In this document: one piece after another, positions 36,039 to 44,342 of the stretch | Layout of the letters: the number at the start of each line of letters is the position of its first letter | Position numbering within the stretch: position 1 is the first letter of the stretch | Assembly (NCBI GenBank): GCA_049841155.1 | Contig: JASGHI010000003.1 | Span: forward strand, 1,612,001 to 1,676,000 | Length of the DNA stretch: 64,000 nt | Direction: 5' to 3' | From: ZC4RG30 sp049841155 | GTDB taxonomy: Bacteria; Pseudomonadota; Gammaproteobacteria; Steroidobacterales; Steroidobacteraceae | Made by a program: the position numbers and the translations under genes | Notes under the pieces: generated by a model | The model's input: the letters and a program-made list of their open reading frames with translations, nothing else | The model's database searches: none | Told to the model about the DNA's origin: nothing

Positions 36039-37124
36039 ATGAAGAAATCCCTGTTACCGCTCGCCGTCGCGACCGCCCTGCTGGGTGCGGCCGGCGCGCA
36101 GGCCGGAGGCGAAGACCCCGGCGCAACGATCATCGGCTTGCAGCCCTTCCACCTGTTCTCCGACCATGGTTGGGGAGTGGACGAAGGCGATGGCGCCAGG
36201 CTCTACTTCGGCCGGGTGCTGAACGAGCAGTGGAATCTCAACGTCAGCGCCTTCGTCAGCCAGCACGATCCCTTCGCCGGCGGCTCGAAGCAGGAGCTGC
36301 ACGGCGCGAGCCTCGACCTGGAGCGCGTGTTCAACCGCGCCGGCCGGACGAGCCCGTTCCTGTTCGGCGGCATCGGCTTCGCCGACGGCATCAACCCCCT
36401 CAACAAGTTTGGCGGAACCCATGATCTGTCCGTGGGTGAGTCGCTGTTCGCCAACGCCGGCGCCGGCTTCCTCGGCGACATCGCCGAATTCGGCAAAGGT
36501 GCGAAGCTGCAGCTGCGCGGTGATGCCGGCGTGCGCTACTTCGTCGCCGAGAGCCTGCTGGACCCGTACGTAGGCCTCGGCCTGCAGGTGGCCTTCGGTG
36601 GCAAGGCGCCGGCCGCTCCGACGCCTCCGCCGCCGCCACCCCCGCCTCCTCCTCCTCCGCCCCCGCCGCCTCCCCCGCCGCCGCCGCCCGCGGATGGCGA
36701 CCACGACGGTGTGCCGGATTCGGCCGACCGCTGCCCGCAGACGCCTCCGGGCGATGCCGTGGACGCCGTGGGCTGCAGCCTGACGGTGCGCCTGGAAGTG
36801 CTGTTCGACACCGACTCGGCGAACATCAAGGCCGCTGCCCAGGCTGACCTGGACCGCGCCGTGGAGTTCTTCAAGGTCACGGTGCCGACGGCCAAGGGCG
36901 TGGTGGAAGGCCACACCGACAGCACCGGCAGCGACGCGTACAACCTGCGCCTGTCGCAGCGCCGCGCCGACTCCGTGAAGAAGTACTTCACGGATCGCGG
37001 TGTGGACGGCTCGCGCCTGGAGTCGGTGGGCTACGGAGAGACCCAGCCCGAAGCGGACAACAAGACGGCCGAAGGCCGTGCGCAGAACCGCCGCGTGGTG
37101 CTGCGTCGTACCGACACGCGCTGA
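36039..37124 (+). CDS. OmpA-family outer membrane protein with polyproline linker
   Basis: A protein of 361 aa: signal peptide (MKKSLLPLAVATALLGAAGA, cleavage near AQA-GG), an eight-strand beta-barrel (about 24-190), a run of 22 prolines (36624-36689), a short Asp-rich calcium-binding-like repeat (DGDHDGVPDSADRCPQTPPG) and a C-terminal OmpA peptidoglycan-binding domain (LEVLFDTDSANIKAAAQADL; VEGHTDSTGSDAYNLRLSQR; GYGETQPEADNKTAEGRAQN). It anchors the outer membrane to peptidoglycan. GAAGG lies 8 nt before the ATG. The long proline run would need EF-P for efficient translation. A strong terminator follows at 37152. Confidence 0.92.
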   Translation: MKKSLLPLAVATALLGAAGAQAGGEDPGATIIGLQPFHLFSDHGWGVDEGDGARLYFGRVLNEQWNLNVSAFVSQHDPFAGGSKQELHGASLDLERVFNRAGRTSPFLFGGIGFADGINPLNKFGGTHDLSVGESLFANAGAGFLGDIAEFGKGAKLQLRGDAGVRYFVAESLLDPYVGLGLQVAFGGKAPAAPTPPPPPPPPPPPPPPPPPPPPPPADGDHDGVPDSADRCPQTPPGDAVDAVGCSLTVRLEVLFDTDSANIKAAAQADLDRAVEFFKVTVPTAKGVVEGHTDSTGSDAYNLRLSQRRADSVKKYFTDRGVDGSRLESVGYGETQPEADNKTAEGRAQNRRVVLRRTDTR

Positions 37125-37151
37125 CCGCTGCGGCCTGAAAAGGCCAGCGTG

Positions 37152-37185
37152 AAAGCCCGGGCAACGCAAGTTGCCCGGGCTTTTT
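37152..37185 (+). terminator. Intrinsic terminator after ompA-like gene
   Basis: A perfect stem of AAGCCCGGGCAAC and GTTGCCCGGGCTT (loop GCAA) is followed by TTTTTCTTTT. It lies 28 nt after the stop at 37124. GC-rich stem plus T-run is a textbook rho-independent terminator, and the convergent hemerythrin gene ends at 37242 beyond it. Confidence 0.9.
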
Positions 37186-37241
37186 CTTTTGTCGATCAGC
37201 CTGCGCTGCTGCCGATCAACAGGCTCTGCTGGTGCTGGTGA

Positions 37242-37700
37242 TCAACCCTCGCGCAGCGACTTCAGCATGCGCGCATAGTCCCTGCGGTATCGCCCGGCGA
37301 GCCGTTTTTTCTGCGCGCCGCCCAGTATCCTTCCCGAGACCTGGAAGAACTTCTTCTCCTCCTCGCGAAGGTGGTGATGCACCTTCTCGGAAAGCTTCTT
37401 CGCGGTCGCGAGCCAGCCTGGCCCCGAGGTATCCGTCTCCTGCAGCTTCTCGACCAGCTCGTCCATCTCGTGATGCTCATGCAGCGCATGGCGGGAGGAG
37501 TCGAGTCCCGCATCGTCCATCAGGATGGGCGCATACAGGTAGCGCTCTTCGGCTGCGGCATGCGCAGCCAGCTCGGTGCGCAGATCACTGAAGAGCTCGA
37601 TCCGCCGCCGCGTATGCGGCCTCGAGCGCAGCAGCTTGCGGCACAGCGAACGCTGGATTGCATGGCTTTCGCGCAGGGCGTCGTAGATGGTGTCGCTCAC
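37242..37700 (-). CDS. Hemerythrin HHE domain protein
   Basis: A protein of 152 aa. Starts at GTG 37700 with AAGGAG 7 nt upstream. Ligand pattern: H13, H47 with E51 (AAHAAAEERYLYAPIL), the HxxHE stretch HALHEHHEMDEL and VHHHLREEEKKFF. The helical hemerythrin/HHE fold binds a di-iron centre and may sense or store oxygen or scavenge NO. Cytoplasmic. It is next to iron-related genes (TonB receptor, feoAB); a role in iron or oxygen response is plausible but not shown. Confidence 0.88.
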   Translation of the reverse strand: MSDTIYDALRESHAIQRSLCRKLLRSRPHTRRRIELFSDLRTELAAHAAAEERYLYAPILMDDAGLDSSRHALHEHHEMDELVEKLQETDTSGPGWLATAKKLSEKVHHHLREEEKKFFQVSGRILGGAQKKRLAGRYRRDYARMLKSLREG

Positions 37701-37754
37701 GATGTCGCTCCTTGCACAAACAAATGACTGCTTGAAGGTACATCGCCGGACGCA

Positions 37755-37791
37755 CCAAAGAAAACGGGGGAATCCTCGCGGATTCCCCCGT
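37755..37791 (-). terminator. Intrinsic terminator after the TonB receptor gene
   Basis: On the minus strand a 12-bp perfect stem (ACGGGGGAATCC paired with GGATTCCCCCGT, 37764-37791, 4-nt loop) is followed by TTTCTTT. It lies about 20 nt after the stop of the TonB receptor gene (37812). An outer arm CGCACCA/TGGTGCG (37751-37757, 37804-37810) can extend the hairpin. Confidence 0.85.
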
Positions 37792-37811
37792 GGGAAGCAC
37801 ACCTGGTGCGA

Positions 37812-40670
37812 TCAGAAGCGCGCGGTGAAGCCCAGCGTGAAGGTACGCAGGTAGGCGTCGGCGTAGCGCGGATCGTAGCCCAGCTGGTGGCTGCCTTCGG
37901 TGCGCAGCGTCAGCGGCGGCTTCTTGTCGACGAGGTTGTCGATGCCGAAGGTCAGGTCCACCACATCGTTGACGCTCCACACCGTGCGCCAGTTGATCAG
38001 CGAATAGCTGGGCACGTTCAGGCGGCCGTCGATGGGATTACCCGAGGGGTCGTACAGGGTGTAGTCACTCGCCGAGAACGGCACATCCTTGTAGCCCGAC
38101 CGGTAGCGAACCTGCACCGAGTTCTCCACCGGGCCCGTCTTCAATGCCAGGTTCAGGGTGATGAGGTGGCGGAAGCTCACCTTGTTGTCCACACCATATT
38201 CGCCGAGGCTAGAGGTCCACTCATCGGCGGTGCCCGGCACCGTGTAGCTCGACTTGATCATGTAGGTGCCGGCGAGCGCTCCGGTGAGCCTGCCGATGCC
38301 GACATCACCGCCGACCTTGAAGTCCCAGTCGATGCCTTCCCTCTGCTGGCGGCCGATGTTGATCGGCGAATCCAGCATCGCGACGTAGGTCAGGCCACTG
38401 GAAGCGACGTACTTGGTGGTGAAGAGGTCGAGATACCGCGCCGGGTTGTTGAATATCAGCGCCTCGCTCACCGAATCGACGGCGTTCTTGATCTCCACCG
38501 ACCAGTAGTTGGCGCCCATCGAGAAATCGCGGCTCGGCGACCAGATGAAGCCGACATTCCACTGCCGCGACGTCTCGGGCTTGAGGTCGGCGTTGCCGCC
38601 CTGCTTCACTTCGAACTGCAGGCCGCTGGCGCAGACATAGCCTGATGCGATGTAGCCCAGCGGATCGTAGCCGGCATTGAACGGACAGGTGTAGGTGTCA
38701 CCCGTCACGCCGAAATCCACGATCGGCTGCGCAATCTCGCGCATCGTCGCCACCCGGAAGCCGGTGCCGTAGCTGCCGCGCAGGGCCAGCGAATCGGTCA
38801 GGCTCCACTTCAGGCCCAGCTTGTACGTGGTCTGGCTCTCGGTGTCGCCCACTGTGCTATGCGTCAGGCCATCCTTGATGCCCGCAATGCTGTCGTAGCG
38901 CACGGCGCCCGTAAGCTCCAGCTTGGGCAGCAGCGGCGCCAGCAACTCGCCGTACACGCCCCAGTTGGTGCGCGACAGGTCGAAGGGATCCTGCGGCGTA
39001 TCGAACAGGATGAGGCCGTTGGCGGCAACGTTGGACAGCGTCTTCTTGTAGCTGGTGTCGCGGAAGTCGCCGCCGATCGACGCGATGAAGGCGCCGCCGG
39101 GCAGGTTGAACAGCTCGCGCTGGGCATTGGCTTCGATGCCCTGCATCAGCATCTTGTTGGAGTCGTAAACCCCGACGTACTGCGTGGCGCGCAGGGCATC
39201 GATCTGGGCCTGGGGCATCTGCCCCGCCGCATACGGGAAGGGATCGAACAGCTGGTTCTGCATGCCGGCGTCGAAGGCATCGGCCAGCGGCCAGCCCTTG
39301 GTGTAGATCTGCTTCTGCTTCTGCATCGAATAGGTCAGCGCGGCGGACAGGTCCCAACCTGCCGCCTTGCCTTCCAGGCCGGCGACCACGTGGAAGGTGT
39401 CGGTCGCGTAGTCGGTCTCGCGGTCGCCCATGTCATACAGGCGGTATTTGACATTGACCAGATCCACCGCCGCGGCTTCGGCCGGCGTGATGTAGGGCAG
39501 GATGTACCGCGTGTAATACGGATGCGTGGTCTCCATCGCGAACTCGGCCGGATACGGTGCGATGCCCGTGATGGTGTCGGCGTTCACGGCGGCAACGTCG
39601 GCAAAGGCCGACCAGCTGGAATCGCCCAGACGGACGCGGGCGGTGCCATAGGCCGACTTGCGCTCGATTTCCGGAGCGATCTCCACCGTGGTGGTGTAGT
39701 CGAACACGCACTGGCCGCTATCAGCCACATGGTCCACCGGACACCTGCCATTGGCCTCGTAGTACGGACTGAAGGAGGTCAGCGGCCATTCGTCCGGCGG
39801 TGCATCGAGGTCGTACAGGTCCACGTTCGGCGGCACCGAACGCGTGGAGCCGTTGAAGAAGTCGTAGATGATGTCGCCCTGCCGGCCCTGGATGATGCCG
39901 GAGCGGGCAAAGTCGCGCTGCGAGGCCTTCAGGCGCTTGAGCTTGTCGTAGCTCAGGGCGAAGAAGGTCTCGTAGCCGTCGGCGTTCAGGTTACCGAAGC
40001 CCTTGGTCAGCGAAAGGTTGAGACTGTCGCCTCCGCCGTGCTGGGGCTCGCTACGGCGCACGTCCACGGTGAGCGGGGCCTCGCCGCGCTTGAGCTTGAA
40101 GTTGACCACGCCGGCGATGGCATCGGCGCCATACAGCGCCGACGCGCCATCGGTCAGCACTTCGACGCGCTCCACGGCCGCCAGCGGGATGGTGTTCAGG
40201 TCGATGGTGGTGCCGGAATCCGACGGCGCCACGCGGTGGCCGTTGAGCAGCACCAGCGTGTACTGCGAGCCCACGTCATGCAACGAAGCGGTGGAGACGC
40301 CGCCGCCGCTGCCGCCCACCGAATCGGAGATGGGCTCGAAGCCCTGCATGGCCGGAATCTGCTGCACGAAATCCATCACGGAAGTGGTGCCGCTGCGCCG
40401 GATCTCTTCCTGGCCGAACACCTGCACCGGCAGGGCGCCTTCGGCCTGCGCGCGCTTGATCGACGAACCGGTGATGATGACCTCTTCAAGCGCGTCATCC
40501 TGTTCCGCCGCGATGGCCTGTGCCGTCAGCGATGCCATGCCGGCAGCCATCATGGTCAAGGCGAGAATCCGCCGCACCGAGACCGCCACGGTGCCGGCAG
40601 CCACTGAATGTGTGTTTTTCACCACATCACTCCTGTTCCGCGAAGACGGATTTGACAGATTGTTTCCCAT
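37812..40670 (-). CDS. TonB-dependent outer membrane receptor
   Basis: A protein of 952 aa. Long signal region (residues about 1-55) to AQAIAAEQDD; then a TonB box-like EEVIITGSS, a plug domain (about 70-180: LPVQVFGQEEIRRSGTTSVM, LLNGHRVAPSDSGTTIDLNT, VERVEVLTDGASALYGADAI) and a 22-strand barrel ending in F (FTLGFTARF). It takes up a ligand across the outer membrane using TonB energy; the family with GSSIKRAQAEGALP is typical of oligotrophic/Xanthomonad-type receptors with unknown substrates. Start at ATG 40670 with GGGTGATG; ATG 40733 is less likely. It shares its upstream region with feoA. Confidence 0.93.
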   Translation of the reverse strand: MGNNLSNPSSRNRSDVVKNTHSVAAGTVAVSVRRILALTMMAAGMASLTAQAIAAEQDDALEEVIITGSSIKRAQAEGALPVQVFGQEEIRRSGTTSVMDFVQQIPAMQGFEPISDSVGGSGGGVSTASLHDVGSQYTLVLLNGHRVAPSDSGTTIDLNTIPLAAVERVEVLTDGASALYGADAIAGVVNFKLKRGEAPLTVDVRRSEPQHGGGDSLNLSLTKGFGNLNADGYETFFALSYDKLKRLKASQRDFARSGIIQGRQGDIIYDFFNGSTRSVPPNVDLYDLDAPPDEWPLTSFSPYYEANGRCPVDHVADSGQCVFDYTTTVEIAPEIERKSAYGTARVRLGDSSWSAFADVAAVNADTITGIAPYPAEFAMETTHPYYTRYILPYITPAEAAAVDLVNVKYRLYDMGDRETDYATDTFHVVAGLEGKAAGWDLSAALTYSMQKQKQIYTKGWPLADAFDAGMQNQLFDPFPYAAGQMPQAQIDALRATQYVGVYDSNKMLMQGIEANAQRELFNLPGGAFIASIGGDFRDTSYKKTLSNVAANGLILFDTPQDPFDLSRTNWGVYGELLAPLLPKLELTGAVRYDSIAGIKDGLTHSTVGDTESQTTYKLGLKWSLTDSLALRGSYGTGFRVATMREIAQPIVDFGVTGDTYTCPFNAGYDPLGYIASGYVCASGLQFEVKQGGNADLKPETSRQWNVGFIWSPSRDFSMGANYWSVEIKNAVDSVSEALIFNNPARYLDLFTTKYVASSGLTYVAMLDSPINIGRQQREGIDWDFKVGGDVGIGRLTGALAGTYMIKSSYTVPGTADEWTSSLGEYGVDNKVSFRHLITLNLALKTGPVENSVQVRYRSGYKDVPFSASDYTLYDPSGNPIDGRLNVPSYSLINWRTVWSVNDVVDLTFGIDNLVDKKPPLTLRTEGSHQLGYDPRYADAYLRTFTLGFTARF

Positions 40671-40747
40671 TTCATCACCCGCGATAAAAGAGACCCTGAA
40701 ATCACTATAAACATTGCTGCGCGAGAGCGCCATATGGAAAGAGCATC

Positions 40748-40769
40748 AATGTTGCTTTTTAACAACATT
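40748..40769. repeat. Inverted repeat in the TonB receptor/feoA intergenic region
   Basis: AATGTTG and CAACATT are separated by eight T/A-rich bases. This AT-rich dyad lies 78 nt upstream of the TonB receptor start and about 165 nt from feoA. It could be an operator or a promoter-proximal structure. Confidence 0.4.
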
Positions 40770-40907
40770 CGAGGCTGGTCCCGTCATCCATGCAGCGGAC
40801 AGGGCCGTACCGCTGATCATCCTGCAAGAATGCCGGCAATCCGGCCCGCGTACCCGTGACCGAATCACAACTTGATGGCCAGAATCGGTTGGTTCCGGTA
40901 TCTTCTT

Positions 40908-40926
40908 GATAGTAATTCTCATTTGT
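40908..40926. promoter_or_regulatory. Fur-box-like site before feoA
   Basis: GATAGTAATTCTCATTTGT matches 12 of 19 positions of the GATAATGATAATCATTATC consensus, including GATA at the left and TCATT at the right. It is 9 nt upstream of the feoA ATG, overlapping the expected -10 region, so Fe(II)-Fur would block transcription when iron is plentiful. TTGGTT at 40889 is a possible -35. Confidence 0.6.
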
Positions 40927-40934
40927 CGCCCATC

Positions 40935-41216
40935 ATGACCGACCTCCCACCGGCCGTTTCCCTGGCTGCACTGAAACCGGGCATGAAAGGCCGTGTGGTC
41001 GCGGTGCTGGATGATCCGCAACCCCTGGGCGAGGACGCCGAGGCCACGGTGGCCATGCGGCTGATCGAGATCGGCTTCGTGCCGGGCGAACCGGTCGAGA
41101 TCATTGCCGAGGCACGTCCCGGCGGCGATCCCATGGCAGTGCGCATCGGCGGCAGCTGCTTTGCATTGCGGCGCCGCGAAGCGGCCGCGGTGCAAGTGCA
41201 GGCCGAGGAAACCTGA
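40935..41216 (+). CDS. feoA: Ferrous iron transport protein A
   Basis: A protein of 93 aa with the FeoA SH3-like fold: LAALKPGMKGRVVAVLDDPQ, MRLIEIGFVPGEPVEIIAEA, DPMAVRIGGSCFALRRREAA. FeoA is a small cytoplasmic regulator of FeoB. ATG 40935 is downstream of a Fur-like site; its stop overlaps the feoB start by one base (TGATG), as usual for feoAB. Confidence 0.93.
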   Translation: MTDLPPAVSLAALKPGMKGRVVAVLDDPQPLGEDAEATVAMRLIEIGFVPGEPVEIIAEARPGGDPMAVRIGGSCFALRRREAAAVQVQAEET

Positions 41217-43081
41217 TGAGCCCGGCGGACGGACTGCGCATTGCCCTCGTGGGCACGCCCAACTGCGGCAAGACCGCGTTGTTCAACCGCCTCACGGGCA
41301 GCCGCCAGCGGGTGGCGAACTACCCGGGCGTCACGGTGGAACGCAAGGAAGGCCACTGCCACGATGCCGCGCGCGGACGCAGCTACCGCGTCCTCGACCT
41401 GCCCGGCACCTACAGCCTCGCCGCCGCAACCCTCGACGAGGCCATTACCCGCGACGTGGTGCGCGGCCGCCTCGCCGGCGAATCGCCGCCGGAGCTCATC
41501 GTCAACGTGGTCGACGCCACGAACCTGCGCCTGGGCCTGCGCCTGTCGCTGGAGCTCAAGCGTCTTGGCCGGCCGATGATCGTCGCGCTGAACCTCAGCG
41601 ACATCGCACGCAAGCGCGGCGTGAACGTGGACCCGCAGCGCCTGTCGGCGGCGCTGGGCTGTGTGGTCGTCGAGACCGTGGCCGTGCACAGCGGCGGCGA
41701 AGGCGCGTTGCTCGAAGCGCTGGCCGCAGCGCAGCCCGGCGATCCGGCCCTCTTCCGCGACTGGAAACCGGCGGGGCGCCAGGAGGTCGAAACCACGCAG
41801 GCCGAGGTGCGCCGCATCCTCACGGAGGTCGGCTACCGCGAGCCGCTGCGCAGCCGCGCGCTGGCGGGCATCGACCGTCTGGTGATGCATCCGGTCGCAG
41901 GTCCGCTTTTGCTGGCCGTGCTGCTGTTCCTGATCTTCCAGGCGGTGTTCAGCTGGGCCGCGTGGCCCATGGACCAGATCGACGCCGGCGTCGGCGCCAT
42001 CGGTGAGGCCGTCACCCGCGTCATGGCCGATGGCCCGCTGCGCAGCCTGCTGGTCGACGGCGTGATCGCAGGCGTGGGCAGCGTGCTGGTGTTCCTGCCG
42101 CAGATCCTCATCCTGTTCTTCTTCATCCTGCTGCTGGAGGACAGCGGCTATCTGCCGCGCGCCGCCTTCCTGCTCGACCGGCTCATGGGACATGTGGGCC
42201 TTTCCGGCCGCGCCTTCATTCCGCTGCTGTCCTCCTTTGCCTGCGCCATCCCCGGCATCATGGCCGCGCGTACCATCCCCAACACGCGCGACCGGCTCGC
42301 CACCATCCTGCTCGCCCCGCTGATGACCTGCTCCGCGCGCCTGCCGATCTATGCGCTGGTGATCGCCGCCTTCATTCCGGCGCGCAAGGTGGGCATCTTC
42401 AACCTGCAGGGGCTGGTTCTCTTCGGCCTGTACGCCGCCGGCGTAATCGGCGCCGTGCTGGTCGCACTGGTGATGAAGCGCTTCACGCTCAAGGCCAGCT
42501 ACCACCCGCTGCTCATGGAACTGCCCGAATACCGCTGGCCGAACCTGCGCAATCTCATGATGGGGCTGTGGGAACGCGCGCGGATCTTCCTCACGCGCGT
42601 GGGCACCATCATCCTGGCGCTGATGATCGTGCTGTGGTTCCTGTCCACCTGGCCGGCGCCGCCGCCGGGCGCCACCGAGCCGGCCATCGAATACAGCCTG
42701 GCCGGCATGCTGGGCCGCGGGCTGCACGCGATCTTCGAGCCCATCGGCTTCAACTGGCAGATATCGCTGGCGCTGGTGCCGGGGCTGGCGGCGCGCGAGG
42801 TGGCCGTGGGCGCGCTGGGCACGGTGTACGCGCTGTCGTCCACGGCTGACAACGTCGACGCCGAGCTGGCCCCCATCATCGCCGCGAACTGGAGCCTGCC
42901 CACCGCGCTGTCGCTGCTGGCCTGGTACGTGTTTGCGCCGCAGTGCCTGTCGACGCTGGCCACGGTGAAGCGCGAGACCAACTCCTGGCGCTATCCGGCC
43001 ATCCTGGCCGGCTACCTGTTCGCGCTCGCGTATCTGGCCTCTTTCCTCACCTACCGCATTGCCGGAGCATTGCTGGCATGA
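41216..43081 (+). CDS. feoB: Ferrous iron transporter B
   Basis: A protein of 621 aa. N-terminal G-domain: G1 GTPNCGKT (13-20), G3 DLPG (61-64), G4 NLSD. Two Gate domains follow (AFIPLLSSFACAIPGIMAAR with the conserved Cys, and KRETNSWRYPAILAGYLFAL) with about 8-10 transmembrane helices. It imports Fe2+ across the inner membrane. It is shorter than E. coli FeoB (773) because of a shorter linker and C-terminus. The stop overlaps the next small gene by ATGA. Confidence 0.96.
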   Translation: MSPADGLRIALVGTPNCGKTALFNRLTGSRQRVANYPGVTVERKEGHCHDAARGRSYRVLDLPGTYSLAAATLDEAITRDVVRGRLAGESPPELIVNVVDATNLRLGLRLSLELKRLGRPMIVALNLSDIARKRGVNVDPQRLSAALGCVVVETVAVHSGGEGALLEALAAAQPGDPALFRDWKPAGRQEVETTQAEVRRILTEVGYREPLRSRALAGIDRLVMHPVAGPLLLAVLLFLIFQAVFSWAAWPMDQIDAGVGAIGEAVTRVMADGPLRSLLVDGVIAGVGSVLVFLPQILILFFFILLLEDSGYLPRAAFLLDRLMGHVGLSGRAFIPLLSSFACAIPGIMAARTIPNTRDRLATILLAPLMTCSARLPIYALVIAAFIPARKVGIFNLQGLVLFGLYAAGVIGAVLVALVMKRFTLKASYHPLLMELPEYRWPNLRNLMMGLWERARIFLTRVGTIILALMIVLWFLSTWPAPPPGATEPAIEYSLAGMLGRGLHAIFEPIGFNWQISLALVPGLAAREVAVGALGTVYALSSTADNVDAELAPIIAANWSLPTALSLLAWYVFAPQCLSTLATVKRETNSWRYPAILAGYLFALAYLASFLTYRIAGALLA

Positions 43082-43329
43082 CACCGCTGTGGCAACAGGC
43101 CGTGGTGGCGCTGCTGGTGGCTGGAGCGCTGCTGTTCGCGTTCTGGCGCCTCGCGCCGGACGCGCTGCGGCTGCGGCTGCTGGACTGGCTCGAGCGGGCC
43201 GCACCGCCACCTCCGGCCGGAGGGTCCACCGCGCTGCGGCGCTGGATCATGCGGCGCCGCGCACGGCTCATGGCTGGCGGTTGTGCCGGCTGTGCGCCCG
43301 GCAAGGACATCCACGCGAAGAAGGGCTAG
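43078..43329 (+). CDS. Small Cys-rich FeoB-associated membrane protein
   Basis: A protein of 83 aa: one transmembrane helix (residues 5-28, QAVVALLVAGALLFAFWRLA), a basic cytosolic region (RRWIMRRRARL) and a C-terminal GGCAGCAPGKD motif with two cysteines. Coupled to feoB by ATGA. It occupies the place of FeoC or FeoB-associated Cys-rich proteins found in other bacteria. It could bind iron or an Fe-S cluster near the transporter, but this is not proven. It ends convergently with fbp at CTAG. Confidence 0.72.
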   Translation: MTPLWQQAVVALLVAGALLFAFWRLAPDALRLRLLDWLERAAPPPPAGGSTALRRWIMRRRARLMAGGCAGCAPGKDIHAKKG

Positions 43330-44342
43330 AGCCTCGCCGCCACCTGATCCACCTCTTCAGGGCTGCCGAGGATGACCGTGGTGCGCTGATGGATGTCGGT
43401 GGGCTGCACGTCGAGGATGCGCGCACCCGGCCCCGCCAGCGCCTTGCCGCCGGCCTGCTCGACGATGAACCCCATGGGATTGGCCTCGTACATCAGGCGC
43501 AGCTTGCCGTTCGGCGCCTTCTTCGTCGGCGGATAGATGAACACGCCGCCCTGCAGCAGGATGCGGTGCACATCCGCGACCATGGCGCCGGCATAGCGGC
43601 TGGAATAGCCGTTCTGCTGCGCCCAGTGCAGGTAGTCCTGGTAGCCCTGCGGCATCGACAGGCGGTTGCCCTCGTTGAGCGAGTAGCTCTTGTTGCGCGG
43701 CGCAATGCGCAGGTTCTCGGCCACGCGCACGAAGGCGCCGATGGAAGGGTCGAGCACGAACATGTGCACGCCACTGCCGATGGTGAGCACCAGCACCGTG
43801 GACGGGCCATACAGCACGTAGCCCGCGGCCACCTGCCGCGAGCCCGGCTGCAGCAGCGAATCCTCCACCTTCGCCGAGCGCCGGTCCTTGCGCAGGATGC
43901 TGAAGATGGTGCCCACCGAACCGCAGACGTCGAGGTTCGAGGAACCGTCCAGCGGATCGAACATCACGCAGTAGCGGGTTTCGCCGTCGTTCTGCGTGCG
44001 CAGGATCACCGGCTCCTCGTTTTCCTCCGAGGCAACGATGGCCACGCCCTGGCGGGTGCCGAGGTTGCGCAGCAGGATGTCGTTGGCGATGACATCGAGC
44101 TTCTGCTGCTGCTCGCCCTGAACGTTGTGCCCGCCGACGCTGCCGAGCACATCCTCGAGCCGCGCGCGGCGCAGCGACGCGGCAATCATCTTGGCGGAGA
44201 TCGACAGCGCCGAGAGTATCCACGAGAACGTGCCGCTGGCATGCGGATGCCGCAGCTGCTCCTCGAGGATGTGCGACTGCAGCGTGACGATGTGGCGGGG
44301 GCCGGCGATGCCGGCGGAAGGGTCTTCGGTCTGTGCGTTCAT
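43326..44342 (-). CDS. fbp: Fructose-1,6-bisphosphatase, class 1
   Basis: A protein of 338 aa (typical 332-340). Metal-site motif FDPLDGSSNLD, plus ASEENEEPVI, NRLSMPQGYQDYLHW and GGVFIYPPTKKAPNGKLRLM. It hydrolyses fructose-1,6-bisphosphate to fructose-6-phosphate in gluconeogenesis, and would supply hexose phosphate for the glycogen genes. The start overlaps the stop of the upstream CorC-like gene (ATGA). Confidence 0.96.
   Translation of the reverse strand: MNAQTEDPSAGIAGPRHIVTLQSHILEEQLRHPHASGTFSWILSALSISAKMIAASLRRARLEDVLGSVGGHNVQGEQQQKLDVIANDILLRNLGTRQGVAIVASEENEEPVILRTQNDGETRYCVMFDPLDGSSNLDVCGSVGTIFSILRKDRRSAKVEDSLLQPGSRQVAAGYVLYGPSTVLVLTIGSGVHMFVLDPSIGAFVRVAENLRIAPRNKSYSLNEGNRLSMPQGYQDYLHWAQQNGYSSRYAGAMVADVHRILLQGGVFIYPPTKKAPNGKLRLMYEANPMGFIVEQAGGKALAGPGARILDVQPTDIHQRTTVILGSPEEVDQVAARL

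Noticed and set aside
40748..40769. Inverted repeat as a terminator
   Set aside because: It lies upstream of both divergent genes, so there is no transcript ending there that needs termination; the T stretch is in the loop, not after the stem.
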